From Pelecanus crispus (lineage: Eukaryota > Chordata > Aves > Pelecaniformes > Pelecanidae), in assembly GCF_030463565.1 (NCBI RefSeq), contig NC_134643.1:74025721-74089720 (forward strand): a stretch of DNA of 64,000 nt. The letters are read 5' to 3'. Made by a program: the position numbers and the translations under genes. The number at the start of each line of letters is the position of its first letter. Position 1 is the stretch's first letter. This document shows positions 60,501 through 64,000 of the stretch, one piece after another. The notes beneath the pieces were generated by a model. It had not been told where the DNA came from. It was given only the letters and a program-made list of their open reading frames with translations, and ran no database searches.

Positions 60501-61059
60501 TTTTATTTATAGCTCCATCATTTGCTCTTTGCATTTTCCTGTCATATATTCTGTGCATATATAAAATGTCTTAAGGCTCAAATGCCTGTATCTGAGTAGA
60601 TTTCAGAAAATAAAATTCTTCTACTCGCAAGTTCATAAAAAAGTCTAGGCTCAGAATCAGTTTTTGCTGAAGCCTTATACAAATTTGTTTCCTGAAGATC
60701 ATTTAAATGAAAAGAAACCTCTGCATTTTTATGGCAATTTTTTTCTGTAATTTCTGAAAGTCTGTAAGTGTTGTTACTCAAATTAACTACACAGAAATAC
60801 TGCTGCAATAGCACTTGAGCAGTGAAACATTGTCCTAAAGTGAGAGCAGAGTCATCACAAAATAACTTGTTCAGAGTCTTAAGACATAAATGCTTATACA
60901 AAAATGTCTGTTTATTTACCTCATAATTTGTCGTTCCTCAGGGTCCTGATTATAGGCTTTATAAGAGTGAACCAGAATTAACTACAGTAGCAGAAGTGGA
61001 TGAGTCTAATGGCGAAGAAAAAACAGAACAAATTTCAGAATCAGAATCTACAGCTAAAG
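4151..61059 (+). CDS. PLEKHA5: PLEKHA5 gene, partial (20 internal exons)
   Basis: This is the spliced extent of the gene inside the window; exons are listed one by one below. Joined in order they give one open frame of about 912 codons that matches my recollection of vertebrate PLEKHA5, including the long-isoform segments. Order of parts: tail of WW domain 2, basic linker, PH domain, disordered Ser/Pro-rich centre, alternative block, coiled coil, proline-rich cassette, start of the acidic C-terminal region. Family knowledge: PLEKHA5/6/7 proteins bind phosphoinositides through PH, recruit PDZD11 through their WW domains, and sit at cell junctions and microtubules. The start codon and 5' exons are left of position 1, and the last exons and 3' UTR are right of 64000. 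All introns seen are GT-AG. Paralogues PLEKHA4, 6 and 7 are less likely because the match to PLEKHA5 is near-identical in the PH and coiled-coil exons. Confidence 0.96.
4235..5210 (+). other. PLEKHA5: PLEKHA5 intron, 976 nt
   Basis: AT-rich GT-AG phase-2 intron. I see no repeat or RNA gene in it. Confidence 0.85.
5211..5331 (+). CDS. PLEKHA5: PLEKHA5 exon: linker after WW2
   Basis: Acceptor CTATTTTCAG, donor GTAAGT. The first G completes the Gln codon of the previous exon; then 40 codons follow, starting [17 protein letters not shown] and ending [13 protein letters not shown], finishing in phase 0. This is the linker between the WW pair and the basic/PH region. No known fold; it is conserved with human PLEKHA5 apart from a few substitutions (for example TAAAM against TVATM). 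Confidence 0.95.
5332..11649 (+). other. PLEKHA5: PLEKHA5 intron, 6.3 kb
   Basis: Phase-0 intron, mostly AT-rich unique sequence. It holds an A/C-rich low-complexity tract (about 6571-6660). Open frames of 60-90 codons inside it show no known motif and look like chance. Confidence 0.85.
6571..6660 (+). repeat. A/C-rich low-complexity tract
   Basis: AAAACAAAAC-type words followed by CCCAAACCCAAAACC-like sequence. Similar in composition to the 15497 and 29078 tracts. Confidence 0.75.
11650..11754 (+). CDS. PLEKHA5: PLEKHA5 exon: basic segment and first PH strand
   Basis: Exactly 35 codons, phase 0 on both sides (acceptor TCAATTTAG, donor GTACTC). It starts [17 protein letters not shown], a Lys/Arg/Ser-rich stretch, continues [18 protein letters not shown], and so contains the GWLYKQ first beta strand of the PH domain. 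The basic stretch immediately before the PH domain is typical of the PEPP family and is expected to help bind acidic lipid. Being symmetric, it could be skipped in frame, but that would destroy the PH domain. Confidence 0.96.
13361..14410 (-). mobile_element. CR1 LINE fragment, old copy with RT remnant
   Basis: The low-coordinate end is the element's 3' end: CAGAATCACAGAATTCTGAT followed by the GGTTGGAAGGGACCTC and GATCATCTAG block. Minus-strand frames encode CR1 ORF2 remnants, including [20 protein letters not shown] and, further upstream in the element, [19 protein letters not shown] and [10 protein letters not shown]. The last is the reverse-transcriptase palm, where the catalytic F/YADD box reads FAGN, so this copy is dead. 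Frameshifts break the ORF into at least three pieces. It is 5'-truncated like most CR1s, and more diverged than the other copies here. The 5' boundary is approximate. Confidence 0.93.
15130..15345 (+). repeat. possible ancient MIR/CORE-SINE-like relic
   Basis: A slightly GC-richer stretch with a GTGAAATAGGAGCTGG-like segment (compare the MIR 'TGTAAAATGGG' box) followed by CCACTTTGAGGTCCTCAGA and GGTGCTATAAAGTG, which resembles the 3' tail of old amniote L2/L3-mobilised SINEs. Recognised by eye only; strongly diverged. Confidence 0.3.
15497..15543 (+). repeat. A/C-rich low-complexity tract
   Basis: CAAAAAAACCCC then AACAACCCCAAAACCAAACC. Strand-asymmetric simple sequence. Confidence 0.75.
16214..16286 (+). 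CDS. PLEKHA5: PLEKHA5 exon: PH domain strands 2-3
   Basis: Acceptor TTAATACAG, donor GTAAGT. Twenty-four codons plus one base (phase 1 exit). It encodes [17 protein letters not shown] followed by LCLFYYR. This carries the [10 protein letters not shown] motif, the classic beta1-beta2 basic phosphoinositide-binding signature of PH domains, and the LFYY strand. The substitution-free match to vertebrate PLEKHA5 argues for strong constraint. Confidence 0.97.
16287..19996 (+). other. PLEKHA5: PLEKHA5 intron, 3.7 kb
   Basis: Phase-1 intron. Low-complexity patches only: A-rich 17571-17625, G/T-rich 17951-17990 and a short TG run near 18550. No interspersed repeat recognised. Confidence 0.8.
17951..17990 (+). 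repeat. G/T-rich low-complexity tract
   Basis: GGTTGTTGGGG and T-runs separated by GG, the complement-strand counterpart of the A/C-rich tracts elsewhere in the introns. Confidence 0.75.
19997..20097 (+). CDS. PLEKHA5: PLEKHA5 exon: PH domain middle
   Basis: Acceptor ATTCACAG, donor GTAAGG. The first two bases complete an Asp codon; 33 codons follow, beginning [15 protein letters not shown] and ending [10 protein letters not shown], phase 0 exit. This covers the EEGILGSI loop and strands 4-5 of the PH fold. The segment [10 protein letters not shown] differs slightly from human (QIALLTSEDH as I recall), ordinary divergence on a surface loop. Confidence 0.96.
20098..21023 (+). other. PLEKHA5: PLEKHA5 intron, 926 nt
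   Basis: Phase-0 AT-rich intron with nothing recognisable besides the splice sites. Another AG preceded by pyrimidines (TCTTTTACAG, ending 20980) lies 43 nt before the used acceptor. Using it would add about 14 in-frame-looking codons that do not match PLEKHA5. Confidence 0.8.
21024..21139 (+). CDS. PLEKHA5: PLEKHA5 exon: PH domain C-terminal helix
   Basis: Acceptor CCAATCAG, donor GTAATG. Thirty-eight codons plus two bases (phase 2 exit). It encodes [16 protein letters not shown], then [14 protein letters not shown] and LVQTEPVK. The ELWMKAM helix holds the near-invariant PH-domain tryptophan. This completes the PH domain. An open frame runs in from upstream of the acceptor, but the PLEKHA5 match starts exactly at AAHP. 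Confidence 0.96.
25154..25261 (-). mobile_element. CR1 LINE 3'-end fragment (short)
   Basis: It starts TCATAGAATCATAGAATCG and continues GGTTGGAAAAGACCTTTAAG and ATCATCCAGTCCAACC, the reverse complement of the avian CR1 3' terminus. Only about 108 nt are present; the sequence leaves CR1 similarity near 25261. A second CR1 3' terminus follows within 60 nt, so this is a separate insertion. Confidence 0.9.
25320..25752 (-). mobile_element. CR1 LINE fragment, ORF2 C-terminus
   Basis: It has the 3'-end block GGTTGGAAAGGATCTCTAAG and then a minus-strand frame (25390-25758) encoding the CR1 ORF2 C-terminus: [33 protein letters not shown], and [16 protein letters not shown]. The frame is open through the whole preserved part. 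5' truncation is at about 25752. It is closest in sequence to the 45190 copy. Confidence 0.93.
26651..26790 (+). repeat. possible ancient MIR/L3-tail relic
   Basis: It contains TTTTTCCATCTGTAAAATGG followed by AAAGCACCTTGAGAAAG and AAGTGCTATATAAG. This order (CATCTGTAAAATGG, then CTTTGAGA, then GCTATATAA) is the hallmark of old MIR-like/CR1-L3-like tails. By-eye call. Confidence 0.4.
27110..27127 (+). repeat. G-run (possible G-quadruplex)
   Basis: Ten G, one A, then seven G on the + strand. Enough G for four G3 tracts with one-base loops. Confidence 0.85.
29078..29202 (+). repeat. A/C-rich low-complexity tract
   Basis: About 125 nt with almost no G or T, made of CCAAAA/CAAAA/CCACC-like words, including two C5 runs at 29139-29149. 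It ends about 190 nt upstream of the 29396 exon acceptor. Overlapping open frames here are artefacts of composition. Confidence 0.85.
29396..29863 (+). CDS. PLEKHA5: PLEKHA5 exon: long disordered central region, part 1
   Basis: Acceptor TATTCCTTTCCAG, donor GTAAGT; 468 nt with one base completing Arg, then 155 codons and two bases (phase 2 exit). It begins [16 protein letters not shown], contains [25 protein letters not shown] and [12 protein letters not shown], and ends [17 protein letters not shown] then KGQEEEARG. Mostly polar and charged, so probably disordered; the [11 protein letters not shown] segment is a conserved amphipathic helix in PLEKHA4-7. A short EYRTLP motif (29622-29639) resembles the YxTLPRN motifs in the next exon. 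The middle part (about 29640-29760) differs most from human. Confidence 0.95.
30286..30341 (+). other. candidate alternative (poison) exon of PLEKHA5
   Basis: Fifty-six nt between an acceptor (ATATTCCAG) and a perfect donor (A|GTAAGTC). Read in the phase left by the 29396 exon, it is open and gives [18 protein letters not shown] after a Gly. As 56 is not a multiple of 3, splicing on to 35417 gives Thr then an immediate TAA; reading through the donor gives a TAG at 30350-30352. It would therefore truncate the protein after the PH domain and part of the central region. I do not recall it from known isoforms; it may be a real regulated exon or chance. Confidence 0.35.
33290..33420 (+). repeat. 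possible MIR-like relic
   Basis: The segment CTACAAAATGGGGATAATAA (33337-33356) matches the well-known MIR box 'TGTAAAATGGGGATAATAA', and TGTAAAGCTTTTTATAGCAG follows about 45 nt later. Flanks are too diverged to set borders. Confidence 0.35.
34411..35178 (-). mobile_element. CR1 LINE fragment with 220-codon open ORF2 end
   Basis: 3' end at 34411 (CATAGAATCGTTTAGGTTGG). The minus-strand frame 34488-35150 is open for 220 codons and encodes the ORF2 C-terminus after the RT palm: [71 protein letters not shown]. It lacks the catalytic RT part and so cannot move by itself. It sits antisense in the intron, ending about 240 nt upstream of the 35417 exon. Confidence 0.95.
35417..35885 (+). CDS. PLEKHA5: PLEKHA5 exon: long disordered central region, part 2
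   Basis: Acceptor TGTGTTTCAG, donor GTAAAA. One base completes a Gly codon, then 156 codons, phase 0 exit. It has two copies of a YxTLPRN motif (SYQTLPRN at 35424-35447 and GYRTLPRN at 35490-35513), then [20 protein letters not shown], a conserved Trp-containing helix of the PEPP family, then a Ser/Thr/Pro-rich stretch ([24 protein letters not shown]) with many potential proline-directed phosphosites, ending [13 protein letters not shown]. Confidence 0.96.
35886..37561 (+). other. PLEKHA5: PLEKHA5 intron, 1.7 kb
   Basis: Phase-0 intron with one short plus-strand CR1 3' tail (37003-37062) preceded by a T-rich run. Confidence 0.85.
37003..37062 (+). mobile_element. CR1 LINE 3' tail, plus strand
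   Basis: ATGGTTGGACTGGATGATCT followed by TAAAGGTCTTTTCCAACC and two ATTCTATG tail units. About 60 nt of CR1 3' UTR, the only CR1 piece in the same orientation as the gene. Severe 5' truncation. Confidence 0.92.
37562..37645 (+). CDS. PLEKHA5: PLEKHA5 exon: basic/proline linker
   Basis: Acceptor TTTGTACAG, donor GTGAGT; 84 nt, 28 codons, phase 0 on both sides. It starts [17 protein letters not shown] and ends [11 protein letters not shown]. In the short isoform the final Thr is followed directly by the 54681 exon; in the long isoform the 40395 exon is inserted here. A symmetric exon, so it can be skipped without frameshift. Confidence 0.95.
37646..40394 (+). other. PLEKHA5: PLEKHA5 intron, 2.7 kb
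   Basis: Phase-0 intron before the long-isoform exons. It has a GC-richer patch with a 117-codon plus-strand open frame (38261-38611) and a short TA repeat (39684-39699). Confidence 0.85.
39684..39699 (+). repeat. short (TA)n repeat
   Basis: Eight TA units. Confidence 0.85.
40395..40514 (+). CDS. PLEKHA5: PLEKHA5 long-isoform exon: Leu-rich coiled coil
   Basis: Acceptor CTCCTTCAG, donor GTCAGC; 120 nt, 40 codons, phase 0/0. It starts [18 protein letters not shown] and ends [15 protein letters not shown]. Leucines and isoleucines at heptad spacing suggest a coiled-coil helix. It is the first of three consecutive symmetric exons (with 41208 and 48659) that together add 85 residues and that I recall from the long, tissue-restricted isoform of PLEKHA5. 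Confidence 0.93.
40515..41207 (+). other. PLEKHA5: PLEKHA5 intron, 693 nt
   Basis: Phase-0 AT-rich intron with a strong pyrimidine tract just before the 3' splice site. Nothing else recognised. Confidence 0.85.
41208..41261 (+). CDS. PLEKHA5: PLEKHA5 long-isoform exon, 18 codons
   Basis: A 54-nt exon between acceptor CTGCCTGCTAG and donor GTGGGA, phase 0/0. It encodes [18 protein letters not shown], the segment that follows the 40395 exon in the long isoform. Very short and preceded by a strong pyrimidine tract (TTTCCTTTTTTCCCCC), as expected for a regulated cassette exon. Its role in the protein is unknown. Confidence 0.92.
42185..42220 (+). repeat. alternating purine-pyrimidine (CA/CG) tract
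   Basis: Thirty-six bases alternate purine and pyrimidine without a break (CA, TG and CG dinucleotides), with four CpGs in the tract. A degenerate CA-type repeat with Z-DNA-forming character. Confidence 0.85.
45190..46040 (-). mobile_element. CR1 LINE fragment with 243-codon open ORF2 end
   Basis: The 3' end has three copies of the ATAGAATC tail unit at 45190-45216. The minus-strand frame 45307-46038 is open for 243 codons: [75 protein letters not shown]. It is the best-preserved CR1 in the window. Near its 5' truncation a 20-bp unit is duplicated in tandem (45983-46002 and 46003-46022). The RT palm is absent, so it is non-autonomous. Confidence 0.95.
45983..46022 (+). repeat. 20-bp tandem duplication inside CR1
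   Basis: CACTTGGCCTTGTTGAACCT occurs twice with no spacer and no mismatch, within the minus-strand CR1 copy near its 5' truncation. Confidence 0.97.
46180..46250 (+). repeat. weak MIR-like relic
   Basis: GCTGTGTGGCATCAGGCAGT, then TCACACTTCAGTTTGCTTAT, follows the MIR core order 'GCTGTGTGACC..GGGCAAGTCAC..CTCAGTTTCCTCAT'. Short and diverged; borders uncertain. Confidence 0.3.
47506..47526 (+). repeat. short (CAA)n repeat
   Basis: Six to seven CAA units within the 7.4-kb intron. Confidence 0.85.
48659..48739 (+). CDS. PLEKHA5: PLEKHA5 long-isoform exon, 27 codons
   Basis: Acceptor TTTGAAATAG, donor GTAAGG; 81 nt, phase 0/0. It starts [17 protein letters not shown] and ends [10 protein letters not shown]. 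It follows the 41208 exon in the long isoform after a 7.4-kb intron. The acceptor has a poor pyrimidine tract, in line with regulated inclusion. An open frame reads on into the intron and stops at 48904, but the donor is a good consensus and the known protein splices here. Confidence 0.92.
48740..54680 (+). other. PLEKHA5: PLEKHA5 intron, 5.9 kb
   Basis: Phase-0 intron. It contains the ATT microsatellite (51501-51555) and a T-run/A-run palindrome (53113-53134). Otherwise AT-rich unique sequence with no interspersed repeat recognised. Confidence 0.85.
51501..51555 (+). repeat. (ATT)n microsatellite, 55 bp
   Basis: An uninterrupted period-3 run of about 18 ATT units, followed directly by GCAGCTGC. 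Likely polymorphic. Confidence 0.98.
54681..54743 (+). CDS. PLEKHA5: PLEKHA5 exon: start of coiled-coil region
   Basis: Acceptor CTTCCTTATAG, donor GTAAGT; 63 nt, 21 codons, phase 0/0. It starts [14 protein letters not shown] and ends TEELDID. The corresponding human segment reads LSQDEGRG... as I recall, so a Gly is Cys here. It joins either to the 37562 exon (short form) or to the 48659 exon (long form). Confidence 0.94.
54744..55904 (+). other. PLEKHA5: PLEKHA5 intron, 1.2 kb
   Basis: Phase-0 AT-rich intron. I see nothing in it. Confidence 0.85.
55905..55985 (+). CDS. PLEKHA5: PLEKHA5 exon: coiled coil 1
   Basis: Acceptor ACATACTAG, donor GTAGGA; 81 nt, 27 codons, phase 0/0. It starts [14 protein letters not shown] and ends [13 protein letters not shown]. 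Heptad-spaced Leu residues show a coiled coil, the shared central coil of PLEKHA4-7 proteins. Confidence 0.96.
56120..56269 (+). CDS. PLEKHA5: PLEKHA5 exon: coiled coil 2
   Basis: Acceptor TTATAATAG, donor GTAAGT; 150 nt, 50 codons, phase 0/0, only 134 nt after the previous exon. It starts [17 protein letters not shown], contains [16 protein letters not shown], and ends [11 protein letters not shown]. Continuation of the coil with a helix break at the NADNPAA segment. Confidence 0.96.
56270..57684 (+). other. PLEKHA5: PLEKHA5 intron, 1.4 kb
   Basis: Phase-0 intron with a poly-A run (56772-56799) and a T-rich stretch before the acceptor. Nothing else recognised. Confidence 0.85.
56772..56799 (+). 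repeat. poly-A tract
   Basis: Twenty-eight nt of A with one interrupting C. No retroposon body is recognisable next to it. Confidence 0.95.
57685..57786 (+). CDS. PLEKHA5: PLEKHA5 exon: coiled coil 3
   Basis: Acceptor ATATACTTAG, donor GTGTGG; 102 nt, 34 codons, phase 0/0. It starts [16 protein letters not shown] and ends [15 protein letters not shown]. Strong heptad pattern. Conserved with human apart from conservative changes. Confidence 0.96.
57787..58862 (+). other. PLEKHA5: PLEKHA5 intron, 1.1 kb
   Basis: Phase-0 intron. A slightly GC-richer stretch at 58310-58520 has no recognised origin. A GGGTTGGA-type stretch near 58541 is too short and diverged to call CR1. Confidence 0.8.
58863..58974 (+). 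CDS. PLEKHA5: PLEKHA5 exon: end of coiled coil
   Basis: Acceptor TTTACTGGCAG, donor GTAAGC; 112 nt, 37 codons plus one base, phase 1 exit. It starts [18 protein letters not shown] and ends [30 protein letters not shown] is a highly conserved amphipathic helix of the PEPP family. It ends the run of exons with symmetric phase-0 boundaries. Confidence 0.96.
59226..59272 (+). CDS. PLEKHA5: PLEKHA5 exon, 47 nt
   Basis: Acceptor CGCCAAACAG after a C-rich pyrimidine tract, donor GTATGG. Two bases complete a Gly codon, then 15 codons, [15 protein letters not shown], phase 0 exit. Human PLEKHA5 has the similar segment ending VKYKNE as I recall. In the short isoform this joins directly to the GPDYRLYKS exon at 60942. 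Confidence 0.93.
59734..60083. mobile_element. possible MITE-like element with TTAA flanks
   Basis: TTAA at 59734-59737 and at 60080-60083 bracket a 342-bp AT-rich interval. The inner ends form a 14-bp inverted repeat with one mismatch: AGGGACATTGTCAT on the left; the right end reads ATGACATTGTCCCT, whose reverse complement is AGGGACAATGTCAT. TTAAAGGGA fits the TTAAAGGRR terminus I recall for T2 (Kolobok-type) MITEs of frogs. A long poly-T tract occupies the right inner side. There is no coding capacity. Chance or another origin is possible. Confidence 0.35.
60025..60062 (+). repeat. poly-T tract
   Basis: About 38 nt of nearly pure T interrupted by one C and one G, followed by AG. It lies 132 nt upstream of the 60195 exon. 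Confidence 0.95.
60195..60383 (+). CDS. PLEKHA5: PLEKHA5 proline-rich cassette exon
   Basis: Acceptor AATCTTTAG, donor GTAAGT; 189 nt, 63 codons, phase 0/0. It begins [17 protein letters not shown], contains [17 protein letters not shown] and [11 protein letters not shown], and ends [10 protein letters not shown]. The PPRPPLPR stretch is a PxxP motif, a plausible SH3 ligand (inference). This is the cassette present in longer PLEKHA5 isoforms and absent from the short one. The intron before it carries a long poly-T tract and an inverted repeat (see the 59734-60083 entry). Confidence 0.92.
60384..60941 (+). other. PLEKHA5: PLEKHA5 intron, 558 nt
   Basis: Phase-0 AT-rich intron. A 107-codon minus-strand open frame (60578-60901) has no recognisable motif and is treated as chance. 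Confidence 0.8.
60942..61059 (+). CDS. PLEKHA5: PLEKHA5 exon: start of C-terminal tail
   Basis: Acceptor CGTTCCTCAG, donor GTGTGT; 118 nt, 39 codons plus one base (phase 1 exit). It starts [18 protein letters not shown] and ends with acidic [33 protein letters not shown] is strongly conserved in the family. This is the last PLEKHA5 exon found; the next one, beginning in human with SHFPVGV as I recall, is not present up to 64000. Confidence 0.95.
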
Positions 61060-64000
61060 GTGTGTCCCCAGGCATGGTGTTTACAACCTTTCAGCATTTT
61101 TCACAAGGAATACAAAGCTTTAACTGTGTTATAGAAGCTATATCATCCTTCGTATTTTTGTAGCCTGTCCATTTCTTAATATGATGAAACAGCTTCCATG
61201 ATAAAATAATGATTTAATTATATGACGAGAAAGATTTCAGTCAATTACACTGCAGAAAAATCAAACATTACACTCACCAACAACCCTGAAATCCTTATTG
61301 ACACCATGTCTAATCACATCACTCACATTCCCCACACACCATTCCCTTGAACAATTACCCATTTTATGTTCTTGCCCTTGAACAATTATTCAGTTTTTGA
61401 ATCAAGCTCCCGATGTTATGTCACTGGAACGTCCAAAAAGGCAGCACCACAGAATTTTCAGGATCTCATAAGGCAGGGAAACAATGTCTTTTTCTTTTTT
61501 TAATCTTGTAATTGTTGAATTGCCTTCTGTCCTCTGATATAATAGGAATAATGATCATGACCTTGGAGTGTACAGACAATAAAGGTCTTTGCAATTGCTA
61601 AATGCTTTAGATTCTTCTCTTCATCTAGCTTCCATAAAAGCTACTAATTGCTTGGTAGAGTCTTTTACCAGGAAGTGCTTCTCAATTCTGTTTGTTAAAA
61701 CACACAGAATAGTTTGTTAAAGGTGACTTCAGGAAAAGCATTTGAGCACCTCCCAAAAACCGTATTAAGAGCTTTTAGAAAAAGTAACTAAACTTCACCA
61801 TTTTTTTTTTACCATAACGATTGACGTTTCTAGCGCTAGCAAGATCACTTCTTCTGTTATGGTAGTTTGACTAAGTATGTACATAGCAGGCTGGTGCAAC
61901 AATACCAGAATTTGACCAAGAACTATGATCATATAAGGATATTATTTTCATCAGAACAGTAATGGAGCTTTTTAAAACTAAGGTTAGCATACAGTTTGGG
62001 TGTAAACAATGTGAATGGCCCTATGATAGATGACATAATTAAGCTTGCACTTACCAGACAATTAGTCAATTCAGATTCACTATCGTATTTGCTGAGGTAT
62101 AATGTTCAGTTAAGATAGATATTAAATCTCTTTTAACTTGGTGGTGAAAAGTGCAGGGTTTAGCCTGAGAATTGCTAATCATCAGCCACCTGAATTGAGG
62201 AAGTTGCCTTTCTGACAACATACTTAGGTTTTATTGACCTGTGGTGTTCCAGATTGTTTATATGAATTTATGACAAGAGGGAAAGTAATAGTCAAGACAA
62301 TATAAGAAAGCCTGCACTGATTATATAAAGCAAACCAATACTTTTTGAGCACCCGGATCTGCTTTCTGTCTTCTTCTGTAAAGACAGAAGTAATTTTATT
62401 ATGTCCGTTTGTAGAAAAACAGTCCACAGTAAGGGAAAGCAATAATACAAATTCTTCTAATATAAATAGTATTTGGGGTTGGGGAAGAGAGTAGCTGCAG
62501 TGGTAACAAGCAGCAAGAGGCTTTTTATCTTCTTAAACAACAGTGTGAAGTGGGTTTATCATAGCTGTGGTTTATCATCTGGTTCACGCTTTTGAGCATG
62601 TGAATTTTCTAACAGATATTTCTTGCTCTGTGTATTCACTTACAATAACAATCCCCATGCAGTAGGAAAAATATAACCATTCGTGGTTTTTTTTATAGTG
62701 CTTATGCCATTGCAACTATCTGCTGTTTCAACAAACATTTTTATGCCATTCTATCTTAACAGTTTATAAGCTGAAAAGGAAACAAACTCAAAGGCAGCTC
62801 ATCTCTGCACTTTTTCTTGCTTGCTGTTTTAAGAAGTCATACTTAAATGACGTAGTTTCCTATTGAGGGGCGTTCTAAAAATCAGTAAATTTCAGAGGAA
62901 ATTTAAAAAGTGTTTTTCTAGTTCATTGTGCACATTACTGTACTAGACACTTCCCATGTTTCTTTGCTAGCCACTTCCCTCTCTTTTCAAATGTCAGCAA
63001 TCAAAGAGAAACATTTTAATGGGACTATGTAAAGTAACCCTTACAGCTGTCTGCAAGCAGAGGACTATTTATGACCTTAGTGGTACATAAAGGTGACACA
63101 AAAGGAAAATGGACTTCTGCTGTGTTTTATGCTTTTTACATCTAAAGGAGACCCAAACTGTTGCTTTATAGTTTTTTGTTTTGCATGATGGATTTGGCAT
63201 TCAAATACCTCCAGACTGTTTTGTCAGCCTATCAAACAATTTGGAGAAAGAGTTGGGCTTTCACCAAGTCAGTATATCCTCTGAAATCTGTGCAACTTCA
63301 GGAAAAACAAGGAGAAATAATTTGGCTATCAAAGACGACATTATATCTACTTTTAGGCAAAATCAGCAAGGAAACAATGTTTTTAATAGTTTGATTTCCT
63401 GCATGTATCAAGAAGTGAAAATGAAGCATGTGTTATTTAATGATATGTCTATCTTTTGGTAAGTTTTAACTTCAGTTTTCTACCAGCTTAATTACATTTT
63501 GGCAGGGCTTCTCTAAGTAGAAAAACTAGTGGAGGATATTGTTATGAGAGGATGAATGTAGTGGATATCAGGACACAGAACATCCTCAGCTCCCGACCAG
63601 ACAGAGCCTGGCTGCTGCGGTTCCCTGTCCCTAAGTACAGCGAGCTGCAAGGCTGAGGACATAGTCCTAACTAACCGCAACAGATAACGCAAACAGGTTT
63701 GGGACCAGTGCTGTTGCAGGCGCCGCATAAACAAGACCAGCACTCACATGAAGGTGAGACGGCACAGATAGCATGATCCTGTTCTCATCGCCAGCTAACC
63801 AGGCTCAAAGCTTGCTAGCTGATCCCATACACGTACAGATGTGAGCGCACATGTGTGCGCACACGTAAATGAGTCCCTTCAAGAGCTGGCCAGACCTATG
63901 GTATCTCCATCAGTCAACTCTCAGTACCTCTGGCCTCTCCGGTATCTGAATCCTACACTGAAGGTCTCCTGGACAGCTGGCTCCCACACCTTGTATTCTG
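61060..64000 (+). other. PLEKHA5: PLEKHA5 intron, 5' part, to window end
   Basis: Phase-1 intron continuing beyond the window. It holds an unexplained open frame ending at a consensus donor (63172-63458) and a GC-rich block, possibly an LTR, from 63540 to the end. No further PLEKHA5 exon was recognised. Confidence 0.75.
63540..64000. repeat. GC-rich block, possible LTR, cut by window end
   Basis: Composition changes sharply at about 63540 from AT-rich intron to a GC-richer, CpG-containing sequence that starts TGTTATGAGAGGATG, as retroviral LTRs start with TG. No internal coding sequence, TATA/poly-A arrangement or second boundary is visible before the window ends, so LTR identity is a guess from composition and the first dinucleotide. 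Confidence 0.25.

Noticed and set aside
60578..60901. 107-codon minus-strand open frame
   Set aside because: No recognisable motif; AT-rich intron sequence between two confirmed exons on the other strand. Chance length for this composition.

Overview
The window is vertebrate nuclear DNA, most likely from a bird. Two things point there. First, it contains twenty spliced coding exons of one conserved vertebrate gene, separated by AT-rich introns. Second, the interspersed repeats are almost all CR1 LINE 3' fragments carrying the avian-type 3' terminus (ATTCTATGAT-like tail next to a GGTTGGA...GATCTTTAAGGTC block). A turtle or crocodilian cannot be formally excluded.

The gene is PLEKHA5 (pleckstrin homology domain containing A5, also called PEPP2), on the + strand, and it is partial at both ends. 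The start codon, the first WW domain and most of the second WW domain lie to the left; the last C-terminal exons lie to the right. Exons run from 4151 to 61059: end of WW2 (4151-4234), linker (5211-5331), basic segment plus PH domain (11650-21139, four exons), a long disordered central region (two ~468-nt exons at 29396 and 35417), a run of exons that begin and end in phase 0 (37562 to 57786), coiled-coil exons (54681-58974), a proline-rich cassette exon (60195-60383) and the first part of the tail (60942-61059). All introns are GT-AG and the reading frame is continuous through all twenty exons (2738 nt, about 912 codons). The exons at 40395, 41208 and 48659 (255 nt, 85 codons) and the one at 60195 correspond to segments of the long isoform, so both the short and long PLEKHA5 isoforms can be made from this locus.

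The remaining ~61 kb is intron. It holds four large CR1 fragments and one short one on the minus strand (13361, 25154, 25320, 34411, 45190), one short plus-strand CR1 tail (37003), several weak MIR-like relics, simple repeats, and some GC-richer patches of unknown origin (about 3060-3620, 23330-23610, 38290-38610, 63540-64000). No second protein-coding gene, rRNA, tRNA or CRISPR is visible. The observations most worth a second look are a frame-disrupting 56-nt candidate exon with excellent splice sites (30286-30341), a TTAA-flanked terminal-inverted-repeat structure resembling T2/Kolobok MITEs (59734-60083), a 36-nt perfectly alternating purine-pyrimidine tract (42185-42220), and an unexplained ORF ending at a consensus splice donor (63172-63458). 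I did not find a wholly new biological system here.
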